From NCBI RefSeq assembly GCF_000148725.1, contig NZ_GL476311.1, positions 7,501 through 71,500 of the forward strand: DNA of 64,000 nt, written 5' to 3'. This DNA comes from Roseibium sp. TrichSKD4. GTDB lineage: Bacteria; Pseudomonadota; Alphaproteobacteria; Rhizobiales; Stappiaceae. Position numbers and translations under genes: made by a program. Numbering within the stretch: the stretch's first letter is position 1; the number at the start of each line of letters is the position of its first letter. Below, one piece after another: positions 1 through 8,004 of this stretch. Below the pieces are notes generated by a model. It searched no databases. It saw nothing but the letters and a program-made list of their open reading frames with translations, and was not told the DNA's origin.

Positions 1-1055
1 GTCTTATCAAGAAACCCATGGTCTCCGACGGTCAGCCATTCCCCTTTCCAGCGCGTATCTGGACTATCCCCGCAGACATAACGCGAAAACACCATAGGGC
101 TGCGCGTCCAAATCAACCCGCTTTGTCCGACTGGGAGTGGATGAAGCGGATCACCAATGCACAGCTCCACGCCCTGGACCGGAAAGCCGACACTGTTGTC
201 CAGACTTGTCTTCACGCCATTGGACGCCGTGAGGAAACTGGTTTCCGAAGCTCCATAGAACTCCGCCAGTGTGGCATTTGGAAAGACCTGTTGCAGACGC
301 GTTTGATCTTCCGGGCGCCATTTGGCACCGCTGGCCAAACCCAATCGGAGCGGAACGGAGGCCTCCTGACGCTTAAGCGTTTCATATATGTAATGGAGTT
401 GGGTGGGCGTTGCGTAGAGGACAGAAATGCTCTCGCTCTGCAGGCATCCAGAGATGATTTTCGGATCGAACCGACTAAAAAGTGTAACCGAAGCACCGGT
501 ATGGAGCGCATGCACCGCCCCGTATAAATGTAGAGAATGCTGCATACTGCCAGCTATCAGCACATGATCTGAGGAACTGATGCCGAATTCCGTTTCGCTG
601 ACGCGAAAACTCTCTAACCAAGAGGAATGGGTCCGCTCAAACCCTTTTGGCAGTCCCGTAGAGCCAGATGTGAAGCCGATGTAGAACGGGTCATGCTCTG
701 ATGGCGGATGGTAAGGGCTAGAACCGGTGCCGCTGCTTGTCGGCTCAATAAGGACTGCGACAGGCTGGATGGCAGCTTCAATCTTCTGCCGTCTCTCTTC
801 AGGCCAGTCCGGATCAAAGACGGTGACGACATGCCCAGCGCGCACTATCGCAAAATAGGAAATGAGAAACTGAACTGGGTTGTAAATAGCAAGCGCCAGC
901 CGCGAGCCAGACGGATAAAAAGACAGTGCTTGCGCCATCCCGCTTACCCGGCGCTCCAGTTCAGCCCAAGTCAGCGTTTCAGCTTCAAGTGTCAGCGCCG
1001 GCGCATTCGGCCGGCGCTGTGCATGTTGGCCCAAAGGTTCGCCAACATAAGCCAT
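1..1055 (-). CDS. AMP-dependent acyl-CoA synthetase/ligase, C-terminus beyond window
   Basis: Adenylate-forming enzyme that would activate a carboxylic acid through an acyl-AMP to a CoA thioester in the cytosol. About 351 residues of the N-terminal domain are present; the rest lies left of base 1. Visible motifs are the phosphate-binding loop FTSGSTGLPKG at about residues 128-138, the GASETS adenine-binding segment near 245, and VGDHGFLD close to the window edge. The ATG at 1055 opens with MAYVGEPLGQ and lies 9 bases after the bioY stop, so it is probably the last visible gene of a bioM-bioN-bioY-ligase operon. Substrate cannot be read from the sequence. A role in pimelate or acyl precursor supply for biotin is only suggested by the neighbours. 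Confidence 0.85.
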   Translation of the reverse strand, partial: MAYVGEPLGQHAQRRPNAPALTLEAETLTWAELERRVSGMAQALSFYPSGSRLALAIYNPVQFLISYFAIVRAGHVVTVFDPDWPEERRQKIEAAIQPVAVLIEPTSSGTGSSPYHPPSEHDPFYIGFTSGSTGLPKGFERTHSSWLESFRVSETEFGISSSDHVLIAGSMQHSLHLYGAVHALHTGASVTLFSRFDPKIISGCLQSESISVLYATPTQLHYIYETLKRQEASVPLRLGLASGAKWRPEDQTRLQQVFPNATLAEFYGASETSFLTASNGVKTSLDNSVGFPVQGVELCIGDPLHPLPVGQSGLIWTRSPMVFSRYVCGDSPDTRWKGEWLTVGDHGFLDK

Positions 1056-1064
1056 TGAGGAGCC

Positions 1065-1619
1065 TCAGGCCCGTGACATCAGCGCGTGCGGCAACCCGCG
1101 AGCAACCGTTTGAGCGACGATCGCCGCAATGGCCACCTTCACCAAATCACCGGGCAGGTAAATCGCACTGCCCATCGCAGCTTTTGCAAATGTCAGATCC
1201 GTCATGACAACCAGCCCCGGAATGCCAAACGCATAAATGACACCGATACCCCCGATTGCAGCAGCAAAGGCTGCTGAGACGAGAACATTATAGTTGGCTG
1301 TCTTTTGCATGATCAGCCCGGCAACAAAAGCACCAACCGGCCAGCCGATCAGGAACCCAACAGACGGTCCTGCGAAAACGGCAAGGCCTCCGCGCCCGCC
1401 CGACAGAAGTGGCGCACCCAATGCGACAAGGAACAAAAGGAGGAGAACAGCCAGAGCGCCGCGAACCGGCCCAAGCATGACACCTGCAAGCATGACCCCA
1501 AGAGACTGCGCTGTAATTGGAACACCTCCCAGAAAGGGAATTGCGATGGGAGGAAGAAGGCCCAGAGCTGCAATCAGCGCCGCATAAAATGCGATCTGGA
1601 CCAAGGAACGATCAGACAT
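1065..1619 (-). CDS. bioY: BioY, substrate-binding S component of the biotin ECF transporter
   Basis: A 184-residue, very hydrophobic protein with about six membrane segments, matching the BioY family that captures biotin in the inner membrane. Typical parts visible are PITAQSLGVMLAG near the N-terminus, the Gly-rich GGRGGLAVFAGPSVGFLIGW region, and a C-terminal YLPGDLVKVAIA helix. Start chosen at ATG 1619 because AGGA lies just upstream; a longer reading from 1718 would run back into bioN and adds a soluble, unrelated N-terminus. The bioN stop lies 67 bases upstream. With bioN and bioM it forms the complete group I ECF biotin importer. No BioR-like TTAT-N-ATAA palindrome was seen upstream of the operon. 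Confidence 0.93.
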   Translation of the reverse strand: MSDRSLVQIAFYAALIAALGLLPPIAIPFLGGVPITAQSLGVMLAGVMLGPVRGALAVLLLLFLVALGAPLLSGGRGGLAVFAGPSVGFLIGWPVGAFVAGLIMQKTANYNVLVSAAFAAAIGGIGVIYAFGIPGLVVMTDLTFAKAAMGSAIYLPGDLVKVAIAAIVAQTVARGLPHALMSRA

Positions 1620-1686
1620 GATTTGTCCTTTTCTTGCGTCTGTTTCGTCAAAGCGTGGGGGAAAGTCGTCGGCAAGGTCGCTTGGC

Positions 1687-2301
1687 CTAGCGTTCACCGG
1701 ACAATCCCTTTGTTCCACCGCGGGCTGTCAGGGCTTCCGCGACATGTTCTGACATGCGCAGCGCCTGAAGGGCTAGCGGGGCGATCAGGCGCCAACTGGA
1801 TTTTTGACCTGTGCGCGCCCGGAAAGCTTCTTGCAAATTTCTATATATGGTCAGCAGCACTGGTGCAAACCGAATTACCAATGTGACCGCAAGTGCAGGT
1901 TTTTGCGGCGAACCGCCAATCCACTTCAGCGGAACAAACATGGGGCGCACTGCGTCCAGCATATCGTCCATGCGCGTGGTGACAGATACGAAATTTGCCA
2001 AGAGCACCATAGCAGTCAGGCGAAGCGCAATGCTGATGCCGTTTTGCAAGGTGCCAGACAAGGCATGAAGGCCAACAATGAAGACAAGCATATAAGCGAA
2101 GGGCCGCAACAAGCGCAGTTGCGCCAGCCCATTTGCACCAAGGCTGGCATAAAACCCAAAAACGACAATCACGCTGGCACCCAAGACAAGTGGGTCTTTT
2201 ACCGGAAACAGCAGAGCGCCGCTAAAGGCGAGGAAAAGTAGCTTCACATGAGCGGGCAGCGCGTGCGCCCAGCTCGGGCCGGGTATTTGAAGGGCAATCA
2301 C
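1687..2301 (-). CDS. bioN: BioN, transmembrane T component (CbiQ/EcfT family)
   Basis: Energy-coupling factor transmembrane protein of 204 residues with several hydrophobic helices in the first 115 residues and near 135-150. The two short Ala-Arg coupling motifs that T components use to contact the ATPase are visible as FRARTGQ and LTARGG in the C-terminal third. It couples ATP hydrolysis by BioM to biotin transport by BioY. The start codon overlaps the bioM stop by four bases (ATGA), which implies translational coupling. Length is at the short end of the EcfT family, as is usual for BioN. Confidence 0.92.
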   Translation of the reverse strand: MIALQIPGPSWAHALPAHVKLLFLAFSGALLFPVKDPLVLGASVIVVFGFYASLGANGLAQLRLLRPFAYMLVFIVGLHALSGTLQNGISIALRLTAMVLLANFVSVTTRMDDMLDAVRPMFVPLKWIGGSPQKPALAVTLVIRFAPVLLTIYRNLQEAFRARTGQKSSWRLIAPLALQALRMSEHVAEALTARGGTKGLSGER

Positions 2302-3077
2302 AGGGCACCACCCCCAGCTTCCGCGTTGGCGGCGCGTCGATCCAGATCAGCAGAATATGCCGGGAGCACATCCCCCGGCACGCCGTCCATGCGAATGGTT
2401 CCCTCATCCAGCCACAAAATGCGATCAAAATCTGCAAATGTAGACAGGTCATGTGAGACCATGACGATCCGCTGCTCCAGACTGCCGAGCTTTTTCAGGA
2501 TCAATCGGGACGCCAGACCATCGAGACTGGACAACGGCTCATCCAGAACGAGAATTTGCGGCCCCATGACCAATATCGCCAGAATACAAATGAGTTGTTT
2601 TTGCCCCTCTGACAGAGAGGAAAACGGCAATTCTGCCAGTCTTTCACAATCATGAAGCTTCAAGAACGCCCTTGCATCTCGCGCGGCATCCTTCTTTGGC
2701 AGCCCCAGTTGGGTTAGCCCAAAAGTTATCTCTTCTTCGACGGTTGGAAAAATCGCCTGATGATCCGGATTTTGAAACACGAACCCGACATGGCGGGGCA
2801 AATCACCTGTCACGTCTTCCGTTGGAGCTCCAAAGATCCGAACGGTACCACTGTCTGGAAGGCGCAAACCGTTTAACAAGCGGACAAGAGTGCTCTTGCC
2901 AGAACCATTCAGCCCGACAAGGCCAATGCGGCGCTCCCTTAGCTCAAGCGATACGGAGTTCAGAACCACCCGATCACCGAGCTTTAAGCTGACATTTTCA
3001 AAAGCAGCATAAACGTCTTGTGACAAGTTGAAGGCCTGCCCACCATTGGTCTTGCTGCGTTTTGACCAGAATGCCAT
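2298..3077 (-). CDS. bioM: BioM, ATPase of the biotin ECF transporter
   Basis: ABC-type ATPase. Walker A reads GLNGSGKS, the signature is LSEGQKQ, Walker B is ILVLDEP, and the switch histidine lies in MVSHDLS. It powers biotin uptake with BioN and BioY. Two starts are possible: GTG at 3116 and ATG at 3077. The ATG is chosen because GGAC lies about ten bases upstream and the extra 13 residues are low-complexity; it gives 259 residues. The N-terminal 25 residues before the FENVSLKLGDRV strand are longer than in most BioM proteins. First gene of the operon; the 136-base gap to the next gene on the left strand holds its promoter. Confidence 0.92.
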   Translation of the reverse strand: MAFWSKRSKTNGGQAFNLSQDVYAAFENVSLKLGDRVVLNSVSLELRERRIGLVGLNGSGKSTLVRLLNGLRLPDSGTVRIFGAPTEDVTGDLPRHVGFVFQNPDHQAIFPTVEEEITFGLTQLGLPKKDAARDARAFLKLHDCERLAELPFSSLSEGQKQLICILAILVMGPQILVLDEPLSSLDGLASRLILKKLGSLEQRIVMVSHDLSTFADFDRILWLDEGTIRMDGVPGDVLPAYSADLDRRAANAEAGGGAL

Positions 3078-3213
3078 GTCTGCCTGTCCGCCACCGTTCA
3101 CACGACCAGCCCGCACGCCGCGGGCCTGTTTTGTGATGGCGCTTATTGACGGCTTTCAGCTGGTTGTCAAAGGAAAGGCAACTGTTGGTCTAATTGGCTG
3201 AGCCGGTCAGATT

Positions 3214-4623
3214 TCAGCCCACCGGGTCTCGCCGCGGTGTTTCCTGCCGGTATCGGCCAAACATTCGGCTCACTCGAGAGACCGCTTCTTGGAATGCTTG
3301 GTCAGATGATATGGACCCCAGAGTAAGCCGCATGAAAGGGGCGCTAGCCTGCGGTTGAGCCTGAAAATGCCGTGCTGCAAGAATGCGGACGCCTTGTGCG
3401 TTCAATCCAGCTTCGAGAATGTCGGGATCAACACCCTCTGGAACCTTGAGCCAAACGAACACCTTGTCTGGCGCGCCATACACGCAGGTTTCGCCGATGC
3501 ATTCCTGCACAAGCTGGAACCGAGCCGCATTTGCCCTCTTTTTCGCGGCAACTGTTTTTTCCAATGCGCCGTCCCGCACCCAACCGGAAATAAGTTCAGC
3601 GGTAATGGGAGACGCCATCCAAGTGCTTTCGCCGATCAGATTGCGCACATCGCCGGAATACCGGTCTGGCACATGAACAAAGCCGATGCGACTGCCCGGA
3701 GAGATGACCTTGGAGATGCTGGCAATGGAGGCCGTGCGCTCTGGGGCCAATTCACCGAAGGCCGCGGTTCGCTCACTCACAAAGGGGGTATAAGGGTCAT
3801 CTTCAATGAGCTTTAGATCAAACTCTCGCGCCACATCGACCAGAGCCTGACGCTCCTTTAGACTCATGGTGTGGGTGGTCGGGTTTTGCATGTTGGGCAT
3901 CAAGAATGCCCCCTTGATGCTTTGGCTGCGACAGGCGCTCGCCAGAGCTGCCGCATCCATCGCGCCTGGACTTTCGGAGCCTCCGCCAGATGATGCAATC
4001 GGCAGAAGTTTCAGCCCGAGATTGGGGGCTGAGTGGAGTATCGATGGGTAAGTGAACGCGTCTACGGCAACGATGTCACCCGGTCGGAACAAAGCCTGCA
4101 GCAAGATTTGAATTCCGTGTTGCGCACCACAGGTCAATGCAACACGGTCAGGGTCAGCTTGAAGGCCATAAAAGGAGAAGAGCAACGCGCCAGTTTCACG
4201 GTGAGATCGCAAGCCTTCAGAGGGAACAAACCCGTTCAATCGCTCAATGCCCGGTGTTCGGGACAACCGCAGAAGCCCGCTCGCCAAATTCGGGTTGAGA
4301 TGCGGATAGGCGAAGTTTCGCGCCAGATCGAGCGATTCAGTCTCATTTTCTGTCGGCAGCAAGGGCGAAATAGGCGGGCCATCCGGGGCCACAAATGTTC
4401 CCCGTCCCGTTTCGCCGCGAAGCAATCGCCGTCTTTCGGCTTCTGTATAGGCTCGGGTTACCGTTCCCAGCGTAACACCAAGCTGATAGGCCAACTCGCG
4501 CTGCGGCGGCAGTCTATCGCCAACGGCCAGCACACCCGCCTTGATGTCACTTTCGATGGCATCCGCGATCGCCTGATAGATCGGCCCGTCAGATGCCTCG
4601 ATGTTTGGGACCCATATTGTCAT
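3214..4623 (-). CDS. MocR-type (GntR/aminotransferase fusion) transcriptional regulator
   Basis: 469-residue PLP-dependent MocR regulator. Residues 1 to about 80 are a GntR winged helix (PIYQAIADAIESDIKAG, RLPPQRELAYQLGV, GRGTFVA); the rest is a class I aminotransferase fold. The PLP lysine is in SISKVISPGSRIG and the aromatic/Asn motif is MPNMQNPTTH. Such proteins sense PLP-linked amines or amino acids and usually control a divergent gene. Here the divergent neighbour is a LysE-type exporter 75 bases away. Start chosen at ATG 4623 because the frame stays open further upstream only as the antisense of the exporter gene. The probable operator is the heptamer set at 4646-4697. Confidence 0.92.
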   Translation of the reverse strand: MTIWVPNIEASDGPIYQAIADAIESDIKAGVLAVGDRLPPQRELAYQLGVTLGTVTRAYTEAERRRLLRGETGRGTFVAPDGPPISPLLPTENETESLDLARNFAYPHLNPNLASGLLRLSRTPGIERLNGFVPSEGLRSHRETGALLFSFYGLQADPDRVALTCGAQHGIQILLQALFRPGDIVAVDAFTYPSILHSAPNLGLKLLPIASSGGGSESPGAMDAAALASACRSQSIKGAFLMPNMQNPTTHTMSLKERQALVDVAREFDLKLIEDDPYTPFVSERTAAFGELAPERTASIASISKVISPGSRIGFVHVPDRYSGDVRNLIGESTWMASPITAELISGWVRDGALEKTVAAKKRANAARFQLVQECIGETCVYGAPDKVFVWLKVPEGVDPDILEAGLNAQGVRILAARHFQAQPQASAPFMRLTLGSISSDQAFQEAVSRVSRMFGRYRQETPRRDPVG

Positions 4624-4645
4624 GGGAACAATGTTATCATTGACG

Positions 4646-4697
4646 GATACAATTTTGCAATCATATCGTCCTCTTCGAAATTTGTATCGATTGTATC
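4646..4697. promoter_or_regulatory. Three-copy GATACAA operator between MocR and LysE genes
   Basis: The 75-base divergent intergenic region holds the heptamer GATACAA at 4646-4652 and its reverse complement TTGTATC twice, at 4682-4688 and 4691-4697. On one strand this is two direct repeats with a 2-base spacer plus one inverted copy. Direct repeats with an additional inverted copy are known from binding sites of MocR regulators such as PdxR and GabR. The last copy ends at the base before the exporter ATG. Assignment to the adjacent MocR protein is inferred. Confidence 0.65.
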
Positions 4698-4698
4698 T

Positions 4699-5307
4699 AT
4701 GGAGCACCCCGTGGACTTCTCCACTTTGACCGCCTTCGCGCTGTTTGTCGCTGTCATGACCGGCACACCGGGACCCGGCAACCTGACTTTCATGGCAATT
4801 GGCGCGTCTGCGGGATATCGCACAGCCTTCCCGGTGATTGTGGCTTCCCAAATCGGCTCTATCGGGCTGAACATGTGCGTTGCCTATGGGCTGGGCAAAG
4901 TGATGGCGGAGGGCGGACCGGTGGTGATGCTCTTTAAAGTTCTCTCCATGGCGTACATGACTTACCTGGCATGGCGAATCATTTCTCTGAGCGTCAAACC
5001 AAAAGGCGAAGTGGCCCTGCCGAGTTTTTGGGAAGGCCTTCTCATTCACCCGTTAAGCCCGAAAACATGGGCCATGAGCCTGGCCGCATATACCAGTTTT
5101 TTTGCCGGAAACGGGTTGGGCCTAACGGAGAACGCGGTGCTTTTGACAAGTGGCTTCATACTTGGCGGCATGATTTCCCACTCCATGTGGGCGATGGCCG
5201 GGGTGTCCATTCTTGCCTTGCTTGGAGACGGACCGTTGATGCGTGCGGTGACGATCTTCATGGCAGCCGCCATGCTGGCGGCGACTTTATGGGTGATGGT
5301 CCAATAG
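4699..5307 (+). CDS. LysE/RhtB-family amino acid exporter
   Basis: 202-residue inner-membrane protein with about six hydrophobic segments. The family hallmark TPGPGN is at residues 23-28, followed by the usual helix-breaking GASAGYRTAFPV loop. Members export amino acids or homoserine lactone-like compounds. The ATG at 4699 starts immediately after the last operator heptamer, so the leader is very short or transcription starts upstream of the MocR repeats. Divergent pairing with a PLP-sensing MocR regulator suggests export of an amino acid or amine that reacts with PLP. The exact substrate cannot be told. Confidence 0.9.
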   Translation: MEHPVDFSTLTAFALFVAVMTGTPGPGNLTFMAIGASAGYRTAFPVIVASQIGSIGLNMCVAYGLGKVMAEGGPVVMLFKVLSMAYMTYLAWRIISLSVKPKGEVALPSFWEGLLIHPLSPKTWAMSLAAYTSFFAGNGLGLTENAVLLTSGFILGGMISHSMWAMAGVSILALLGDGPLMRAVTIFMAAAMLAATLWVMVQ

Positions 5308-5351
5308 CCCCGTCTTCATCTGACCTGACTGAAATGCATCCCGGACACATC

Positions 5352-5591
5352 CTATTTGGACTGCATGTCCAGATCATCAAGCCACCGGCTTTCCTTGCGC
5401 TGCGGGACATTGACTTCTTCGGAGAGTCCGACATCGTGCAAGAGATGTGGTGGAAGCTCTGACAAGTGCGTACGAATTTGCCGCATGCGTTGCGTATCAC
5501 GCCTTTTTTCTAGAAATATTGAAAGGGCTTTTTGCAGCTCCTTTAATAAACCAAACCTTGTCTTGTCATGACATTGACTGTCAGCAGGCAT
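5352..5591 (-). CDS. DUF1127 small protein
   Basis: 79-residue basic protein. The C-terminal half carries the DUF1127 signature, here LSELPPHLLHDVGLSEE (the family pattern is roughly L-x-x-L-x-x-x-L-L-x-D-I-G-L-S). Start chosen at ATG 5591, which has a strong AAAGGAG upstream; the frame is open further but without a ribosome site. DUF1127 proteins in alphaproteobacteria are small, often Arg-rich, and some act in RNA turnover and phosphate or carbon metabolism. It is divergent from the LysR gene, so the LysR protein may regulate it. Confidence 0.8.
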   Translation of the reverse strand: MPADSQCHDKTRFGLLKELQKALSIFLEKRRDTQRMRQIRTHLSELPPHLLHDVGLSEEVNVPQRKESRWLDDLDMQSK

Positions 5592-5663
5592 GAGTTTTTC
5601 TCCTTTATCCTCTTGCCAGCATGAGGTTTTCCTGATTGGGTGACCAACCAAATCTCGGCTGCA

Positions 5664-5686
5664 ATGCATAAGGGAGATTTATGCAT
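5664..5686 (+). promoter_or_regulatory. Inverted repeat enclosing the LysR ribosome site and start codon
   Basis: Perfect 8-bp arms ATGCATAA (5664-5671) and TTATGCAT (5679-5686) surround GGGAGAT. In the mRNA the Shine-Dalgarno sequence GGGAG sits in the loop and the first two bases of the chosen start codon (5685) in the right arm. It may be a translational control hairpin, or the DNA operator for autoregulation by the LysR protein. Confidence 0.5.
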
Positions 5687-6614
5687 GACAAGCGATCCAC
5701 TCCCGCCAGTCCTTGCCATTCGGGCGTTTGAAGCCGTCAGTCGGCACTTGAGTTTCACCAAGGCGGGCGAAGAACTTGGCATGACGCAAGCTGCGGTCAG
5801 CTATCAGATAAAGGTTCTTGAAGAGCGGCTCGGGTTTCCCGTTTTTGTGCGACGAGCACGCAAAATCGACCTGACAGAAAAAGGAACGCAATTGGCAACA
5901 CGGGTGGTCGATGCCTTCAGAGACCTCAGGACTGCATTTTCAGACGTTCGACAGGAGAACGACACGCAATTGGTGATCGCCTGCAATCCCACTTTCGCCT
6001 CCCGCTGGCTTGCGGCACATCTGTTCGATTTTCAGATCGCCAATCCTGATCTTGCTATCCGCATTATCCCAAGCGATTCAGAAGACCAGTACAAGAATGG
6101 CGAGCAAGACATAACGATTTCGGGTTGTTATGCGCCGCCGCCTGACAATATCCGCCATCCACTCATCCCGGCGACGTTCAGCCCGATGCTGCACCCGGAC
6201 TTGGCCGCATCAATCGGTGGCATAAACTCTCCTACCGACCTTTTAAAATTGCCAATTACTGATCCCGCAGATCATTGGTGGCCTCTTTGGTTTGCCAAAG
6301 CGGGAATTCCGAACCCTGACTTGGGAAGCTGGCCGTCTTCGCGGATGGGGTCTCAGGGACTGGAGGCGGACCGGGCCATTGCAGGGAAAGGTGTCGCGAT
6401 CCTGACACCATTCTTCTATCGGGCTGAGCTCGCATCTGGTCAACTCATTCAGCCATTTGACCTTGTAGAGCACGATCCCGGCATGGCTTGGCATTTGAGC
6501 TATCCGCACTCCAACAGGAACAGCCGAAAGGTGCGCCTGTTTCGGGACTGGATTTTCACTGAATTGCTCAAGGACGGACTTGATATGGAGGAGACAGGTC
6601 TAGCCGTCGCTTAG
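5685..6614 (+). CDS. LysR-family transcriptional regulator, GcvA-like
   Basis: 309-residue LysR regulator. The N-terminal helix-turn-helix covers about residues 5-65 (LAIRAFEAVSRHLSFTKAGE, LGMTQAAVSYQIKVLEERLG) and is followed by a substrate-binding domain of about 200 residues. The GcvA subgroup is suggested by the PPVLAIRAFEAVSRH opening and the DITISGCYAPPPDN segment. Start chosen at ATG 5685 because GGGAG lies 8 bases upstream; ATG 5664 and GTG 5640 are in frame but lack a better site. It is divergent from the DUF1127 gene and ends 3 bases before the convergent molybdo-enzyme gene. The effector is unknown. Confidence 0.9.
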   Translation: MTSDPLPPVLAIRAFEAVSRHLSFTKAGEELGMTQAAVSYQIKVLEERLGFPVFVRRARKIDLTEKGTQLATRVVDAFRDLRTAFSDVRQENDTQLVIACNPTFASRWLAAHLFDFQIANPDLAIRIIPSDSEDQYKNGEQDITISGCYAPPPDNIRHPLIPATFSPMLHPDLAASIGGINSPTDLLKLPITDPADHWWPLWFAKAGIPNPDLGSWPSSRMGSQGLEADRAIAGKGVAILTPFFYRAELASGQLIQPFDLVEHDPGMAWHLSYPHSNRNSRKVRLFRDWIFTELLKDGLDMEETGLAVA

Positions 6615-6617
6615 CAC

Positions 6618-7193
6618 TCATCCGCGATACCGCTGCTCTTTCCAAGGGTCTCCATAATTATGGTAGCCCAGTTTTTCCCAAAAGCCTTTGTAGTCGTATT
6701 CGCTGAACGTCAGCTTGCGGAGCCATTTGGCGCTTTTCCAGAAATAGAGACCAGGGACAACAAGTCGGGCGGGCCCGCCATGTTCAGCCGTTAAAGGAGC
6801 TCCATCGAAATGGGTTGCAACAAAGGCGCAGCCGCCGGTCAGGTCCGGAAGGCGAAGGTTGGCGGAATAGTCTCCATCAGAGACCGCACTTACATAGCGG
6901 GCCTCCGGCAAGGGTTTGACCAGATCAATCAGCGTTTCCAGCGACACACCACGCCATTTCGTATCCAGCTTGGACCATTTGGTGACACAATGTATGTCCA
7001 CTTCAAAGTCTTCAGTGGGAAGCTCCTTCAACTCTTTCCATGAGAGTTCCAGCGGGTTCTCAACCTTCCCATCGAGGGTCAGTGTCCATTTTTCGGCAGA
7101 TGTGATCTTCGGAGTTCCGGCAGTCATGACCGGGAACTTCTTTGTCACCACCTGCCCGGGCGGGATACGCGGCTTGTCGTCCTGATCGCTCAT
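6618..7193 (-). CDS. Sulfite oxidase-like (YedY-type) molybdopterin oxidoreductase, cytosolic form
   Basis: 191-residue protein of the sulfite oxidase fold. The molybdenum-ligating cysteine is in DIHCVTKWS at about residues 66-74, followed by RGVSLETLI, SDGDYSANL and the HGGPARLVVPGLYFWKSAKW segment that frames the cofactor. It lacks a twin-arginine signal peptide and the extra domains of eukaryotic sulfite oxidase, so it is the short cytoplasmic subtype often listed as sulfite oxidase-like oxidoreductase. No haem or membrane partner is encoded beside it. Reaction and substrate are unknown; MsrP-like sulfoxide reduction is less likely without an export signal. Confidence 0.87.
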   Translation of the reverse strand: MSDQDDKPRIPPGQVVTKKFPVMTAGTPKITSAEKWTLTLDGKVENPLELSWKELKELPTEDFEVDIHCVTKWSKLDTKWRGVSLETLIDLVKPLPEARYVSAVSDGDYSANLRLPDLTGGCAFVATHFDGAPLTAEHGGPARLVVPGLYFWKSAKWLRKLTFSEYDYKGFWEKLGYHNYGDPWKEQRYRG

Positions 7194-7212
7194 CTTACCC
7201 CTTCCCAGTGAT

Positions 7213-8001
7213 TTACCCGATAAGTGCGTTTTTCAGATCCCGCACACGGTCCGCATTGTCTTTTGCAAGCGCGCCATCGCTGTTCCAAAGGCCATTCTCA
7301 AAGCCGATACGCGCCTTGCCGCCTTGATCGATAGCATGCGCAAGACAGTCCGTTTCACGATGCCCAAAGGCACAGACCGCCCAGTCCAAAGCCAGACTGG
7401 GATTCTTTTGACGCATCGCGTCCAAGAACGGAGCTAGATCTTCAGGGGCGCTTTCCTGATTGGTGGCATAACGCCCAAGCACAAACAGAACCTGATGCGC
7501 ATTCCCCGGAATGACACCTTCCTCAGTCAAAGCGAAGAACCGGTGCACATCATCCGGGCTGTAGAGAATATGCTGAACCGCAATTTCCTCTCCGAGCGCC
7601 CAGTCATAAAACCCGGCTGCTTCAGCGGAATTTTCATCCGGCACCATTTCACGAACAGCGATGGAAACAGCGCCCGGAACGACATCACGCACCAACTGGC
7701 GTTGTTCTTCCGGTGAATAATGACCGACCGCTTCGGTGGTGATTTGCAAATACATGTCCGGAACGGCTGCACGCAGATCGCTCAACAGTTGCCGGTAAAG
7801 CGCGGCATCAAGAACATGCTTGCCATTTTCATCGCGAACGTGGGCGTGAATCGCACCTGCGCCGGCCTGAAAACAGGCCTTTGCCACCACAACAGTCTCG
7901 GCACTCGTGATTGGCAACTGCGGATGGTCTGCCTTTGTCCGCCGCGCCCCATTGGGCGCGACCATGATTTGCGGCAATGGCTGAGAAAATTCCGGTGTCA
8001 T
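7213..8001 (-). CDS. BKACE family beta-keto acid cleavage enzyme (DUF849)
   Basis: 262-residue TIM-barrel enzyme. BKACE enzymes condense a beta-keto acid with acetyl-CoA and split it to acetoacetate and a new acyl-CoA, as in 3-keto-5-aminohexanoate cleavage during lysine fermentation. The zinc-binding HAHVRDENGKH motif is at about residues 52-62, with further family segments TTEAVG and GFENGLW. It lies 3 bases after the aminotransferase gene, so the two are surely co-transcribed. The pair suggests deamination of an amino compound to a beta-keto acid that BKACE then cleaves; the exact acid cannot be read from the sequence. Confidence 0.9.
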   Translation of the reverse strand: MTPEFSQPLPQIMVAPNGARRTKADHPQLPITSAETVVVAKACFQAGAGAIHAHVRDENGKHVLDAALYRQLLSDLRAAVPDMYLQITTEAVGHYSPEEQRQLVRDVVPGAVSIAVREMVPDENSAEAAGFYDWALGEEIAVQHILYSPDDVHRFFALTEEGVIPGNAHQVLFVLGRYATNQESAPEDLAPFLDAMRQKNPSLALDWAVCAFGHRETDCLAHAIDQGGKARIGFENGLWNSDGALAKDNADRVRDLKNALIG

Positions 8002-8004
8002 GGG

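Noticed and set aside
3117-3213. BioR-type operator in front of the biotin transporter operon
   Set aside because: No TTAT-N-ATAA-like dyad could be found in the control region.
4624-5049. Extra 142 codons in front of the MocR regulator
   Set aside because: The extension is the antisense of the LysE gene and matches no MocR N-terminus; the GntR domain begins at ATG 4623.
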